From: Cylindrospermum sp. FACHB-282
Lineage (GTDB): Bacteria; Cyanobacteriota; Cyanobacteriia; Cyanobacteriales; Nostocaceae
NCBI RefSeq assembly: GCF_014697195.1
Contig: NZ_JACJRJ010000014.1
Location: 1-64,000, forward strand
DNA length: 64,000 nucleotides
Direction: 5' to 3'
A model generated the notes under the pieces. That model did no database searches. It saw nothing but the letters and a program-made list of their open reading frames with translations, and had not been told where the DNA came from. Position 1 is the stretch's first letter; each line of letters begins with the position of its first letter. This document shows, piece by piece, positions 61,229 to 64,000 of the stretch. The position numbers were made by a program, and so were the translations under genes.

Positions 61229-61699
61229 GACTTTAATTTTAATTATTTATTTGCATATAACCCATGAATTGTTATAATAATAAAAATTATACAACTTGAT
61301 GGGTTAAGTAGCTAGTTTAGCAAGTTAGCCTAATACTTAAACTGTACTTATGGGCTGATTTAAGCATACAGGTATGATCAATAAATAGCTCTAAAAACTA
61401 TAGCAGTTCTTGTTTAGATGCAATACGGGTTAGGGGCACAGCATTGCTCATGTGTGTCAACTTAAGCTCAAATCCTTACAATAACTCGTTCCCATACTCT
61501 GTATGGGAATGCTATCACAGAGGCTCTGCCTCTGCTGTCATTGAAGGCAGAGCCTTCTAAAATTCATTCCCATACTCTGTATGGGAACGAGAAGGAGAAG
61601 GGTGAAACCTACTTTTTACAAGGCTTTTACGTTAAGTTGACACCAATGAGCATTGCTGTGCCCCTAGGAATAGATGGAAATTCAGGAAATGCTTTTTGG
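61229..61699. other. Spacer with paired palindromic repeats
   Basis: 471 bp. TTCCCATACTCTGTATGGGAA occurs twice in opposite contexts (61491-61511 and 61567-61587), each itself palindromic. They flank a GAGGCTCTGCCTC / GGCAGAGCC hairpin (61519-61556). The open frame through it is not supported. Confidence 0.75.
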
Positions 61700-63373
61700 C
61701 TATTGGCTAAAGCTGTAAATTTGCTGTGTCTCTAGGCGATCGCATATTGAAGAAGGTACAGTCTTAGGGGCGAATATCTCTCGGTCTAGCTGCACTTGCA
61801 AGTTACTCAGGGGATCGCTACCGGGAGAGATGAGAAACTCTACCTTCTGGATGTATGGCAACGTTACCAGATCATCTAGAATTTGGAATATTGCTTGCAG
61901 GTAAGGGTGTCCAGTCTGCTGAAACCAATCAGAGTCAGCAACTTTGGCTTGGTCAAAACCTAGATGCACAGTTAATGATGGTTTGTCAAAAAGTGCGATC
62001 GCTAATGGACGCGCTTCTTCCTGTAACAATAAATCATTAACTTTCGCTAAATGCCGCAGCTTCTCTAAACGTTCATAGCGTTGTGTCACTAATTGCGGGT
62101 CATCTTGCCAATGAATCGCCACTGTCACCAGATAAGTTTGTAACAGCATGTGGCCGAGCTTTTGAGCTTTCGTCGCTAGGTAATAGGAATTGTAGTCAGT
62201 GGCCTCAATCAACAGCGGCACACGATCAACCACTTCCAACCCATAGCCCTTAACACCGGCAATTTTTCGGGGGTTATTCGTAATTAGGCGGATTTTTTTA
62301 ATCCCCAAATCCATCAGCATTTGCGCCCCCATCCCATAGTCTCGCAGGTCAGCGGGAAAACCTAAACGCTCATTCGCCTCTACTGTATCTAGCCCCATAT
62401 CCTGTAATGAGTAGGCTTTTAGCTTATTAATCAAGCCAATTCCTCGCCCTTCTTGCCGCAGATAAACCACGACACCTTGACCAGCAGATTCAATCATTTT
62501 CAATGCTGCTTGTAGCTGCATCCGACAGTCACAGCGCAAAGAACCCAAAGCATCACCAGTTAAGCATTCTGAGTGCATCCGCACCATTACCGCCTCATCT
62601 TGGAAGGTTGCAGGGTCGCCCTTAACAACGGCTACGTGTTCGTGATTATCCAAGGTGTGGCGATAACCGTAAATGCGGAAATGACCAAATTGGGTGGGTA
62701 GTTCGGTAACAGTTTCGCGAATCACTAGGCGATCATGTTGTAGACGGTAACTAATTAAATCCGCAATGCTAATAATTTTCAGTTTATGAGTTTTGGCATA
62801 TTCGATTAACTGGTTTAACCGCGCCATTGAACCATCGGCGTTTTGAATTTCACAAATTACCCCAGCTGGGTATAGCCCAGCGAGTCGGGATAAGTCAACA
62901 GCCGCTTCCGTATGCCCTGCCCGTTTAAGTACACCACCCTCTTTCGCTCGAATGGGAAAAATGTGACCAGGACGACGTAAATCTTCAGGTTTTGCCCCTG
63001 GGTTGAGAGCTATTTGGATAGTGCGGGCGCGGTCTTCTGCGGAAATGCCAGTACTTACACCCAAATGCGGACCAGCGTCAATACTGACAGTAAAAGCTGT
63101 TTGATTAGTATCAGTTATATTACTCACCATCAATGGTAAGTTCAAGTCATCCAGGCGATCGCCAGTCATCGCCAGACAAATTAGTCCTCTAGCTTCCACC
63201 GCCATGAAATTGATCATGTCAGGGGTAGCAAATTGGGCGGCGCAAATCAAGTCGCCTTCATTTTCTCTATTTTCGTCATCTACCACTACGATGACGCGAC
63301 CAGATTTCAGATCTGCCAAGGCGGCATCAATCGAATCAAATTTAAAGTTTAGGGTAGTCTTAGGCTCTGACAC
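61700..63373 (-). CDS. ribBA: RibBA bifunctional riboflavin biosynthesis enzyme with C-terminal extension
   Basis: 557 residues. The first ~200 are 3,4-dihydroxy-2-butanone-4-phosphate synthase: [57 protein letters not shown] and [14 protein letters not shown]. Residues ~205-400 are GTP cyclohydrolase [22 protein letters not shown] with zinc Cys ligands, [16 protein letters not shown] and [19 protein letters not shown] further ~150 residues ([40 protein letters not shown]) form an extension beyond the usual ~400. It supplies both starting branches of riboflavin synthesis. No FMN riboswitch was seen upstream. It is divergent from argC. Confidence 0.95.
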   Translation of the reverse strand: MSEPKTTLNFKFDSIDAALADLKSGRVIVVVDDENRENEGDLICAAQFATPDMINFMAVEARGLICLAMTGDRLDDLNLPLMVSNITDTNQTAFTVSIDAGPHLGVSTGISAEDRARTIQIALNPGAKPEDLRRPGHIFPIRAKEGGVLKRAGHTEAAVDLSRLAGLYPAGVICEIQNADGSMARLNQLIEYAKTHKLKIISIADLISYRLQHDRLVIRETVTELPTQFGHFRIYGYRHTLDNHEHVAVVKGDPATFQDEAVMVRMHSECLTGDALGSLRCDCRMQLQAALKMIESAGQGVVVYLRQEGRGIGLINKLKAYSLQDMGLDTVEANERLGFPADLRDYGMGAQMLMDLGIKKIRLITNNPRKIAGVKGYGLEVVDRVPLLIEATDYNSYYLATKAQKLGHMLLQTYLVTVAIHWQDDPQLVTQRYERLEKLRHLAKVNDLLLQEEARPLAIALFDKPSLTVHLGFDQAKVADSDWFQQTGHPYLQAIFQILDDLVTLPYIQKVEFLISPGSDPLSNLQVQLDREIFAPKTVPSSICDRLETQQIYSFSQ

Positions 63374-63684
63374 AGACGATTTCCAGCTACCTAGGTAAAT
63401 TTTTTTAACAAATTCTTATTCTAAATTGTAGCTCGTTTATTCAGCAGAGAAGTAGATTCCTTAACATGGATGCAAAGTGACTGAGGATTTAGGATTGACA
63501 ATTGAGGAATGGATGATTTTTTGGCTCATCTAAAAACCCCAATCTAAAATTAGACTGGGGAGGAGCTTTCCCCATACTCAATACCCAGTACCCAATCCCC
63601 TTTTATGTGCGCTTGGCGTCTAGTCGCTGATATGTTGATATCTGAGAACCAAATTAACCATTTATCGGATAAGGATTTCATATT

Positions 63685-64000
63685 ATGGGCAATTTTAGAC
63701 GTATACCCGTTGGAATTGTCGGCGCGTCAGGCTATGGCGGAGTGCAACTAGTCCGACTCCTAATGGATCATCCAGAACTTGAACTGGTTTATTTAGGTGG
63801 TGAGAGTAGTGCGGGAAAGTCCTTTGGGGATCTTTACCCCCATTTGGGGCATATAGTTAACCTACCAATTGAGGCAGTAGAACCAGAAATAATTGCTCAT
63901 CGGTGTGAAGTAGTGTTTCTCTCTCTACCAAATGGTTTGGCTTGCCAAATCGCCCCCCAACTGCTGGAAAAAGGATGTCTAGTACTGGATCTGAGTGCTG
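63685..64000 (+). CDS. argC: N-acetyl-gamma-glutamyl-phosphate reductase, N-terminal part
   Basis: The gene runs off the right edge; about 105 codons are present. It starts at ATG 63685, with AAGGA upstream. The N-terminal NADP-binding motif [18 protein letters not shown] is followed by [20 protein letters not shown] and [20 protein letters not shown], where ArgC proteins have the 'FLALPHG' region (LPNG here). ArgC reduces N-acetylglutamyl phosphate in arginine synthesis. The catalytic Cys would lie beyond the window. Confidence 0.93.
   Translation, partial: MGNFRRIPVGIVGASGYGGVQLVRLLMDHPELELVYLGGESSAGKSFGDLYPHLGHIVNLPIEAVEPEIIAHRCEVVFLSLPNGLACQIAPQLLEKGCLVLDLSA

Overview
The window comes from a filamentous, heterocyst-type (Nostocales, Nostoc/Anabaena-like) cyanobacterium. 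The signs are a complete hmp-type motility chemotaxis locus with a divergent hmpF, psbX next to ycf66, a cyAbrB regulator, a chorismate-lyase-type gene, a phytol-kinase-type gene, many GCGATCGC (HIP1) octamers and several families of short interspersed repeats. Genes are mostly single or in short operons. No insertion sequence, prophage or CRISPR array was found.

Layout. 1-10.7 kb: hmpA-B-C-D-E on the minus strand (hmpE runs off the left edge) and hmpF on the plus strand. They are separated by 0.8 kb that holds a repeat duplicated in two parts. 10.7-24.1 kb: housekeeping genes (tilS, ccsA, chorismate lyase, tRNA-Leu(GAG), accC, yggT, psbX, ycf66, sdhB), a small RelE-like toxin-antitoxin pair, and two TolB-like lipoprotein genes, one carrying an in-frame repeat insertion in its signal-peptide region. 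24.1-33 kb: a long gene-poor stretch, a cyAbrB regulator, a CHAT-domain protein, a broken antitoxin relic, a geranylgeranyl-reductase family gene, pyrH-frr, a thioredoxin-like gene and a hydrolase.

33.2-44.1 kb is the most unusual region: a secreted-peptide (bacteriocin/RiPP-type) locus. One C39-peptidase ABC transporter and one HlyD-type adaptor are flanked by at least eleven small genes. All share a leader of the form ELFVxLSxEQQxLxxGG but have very different cores: a Cys-rich Lys core, a 14-residue Gly/Trp core, a Cys-first Tyr/Lys core, and a seven-member Ala/Gly/Pro family expanded by tandem duplication. Two precursors have lost the double-glycine site and one copy has decayed to a leader fragment. 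No peptide-modifying enzyme is visible.

44.5-64 kb: membrane protein, phytol/dolichol kinase, yidD, D-Ala-D-Ala dipeptidase, TspO, era, AspA/AstE-type hydrolase, histidine phosphatase, a PEP-CTERM repeat protein, a membrane-anchored hydrolase, metH (with repeat-derived in-frame insertions), a Phd-like duplicated-domain protein, a PGRP-type amidase, a RloA/RloB-like ATPase-Toprim pair (candidate antiphage module), ribBA and the start of argC.

All family assignments were made by eye from motifs and protein layout, without database searches.
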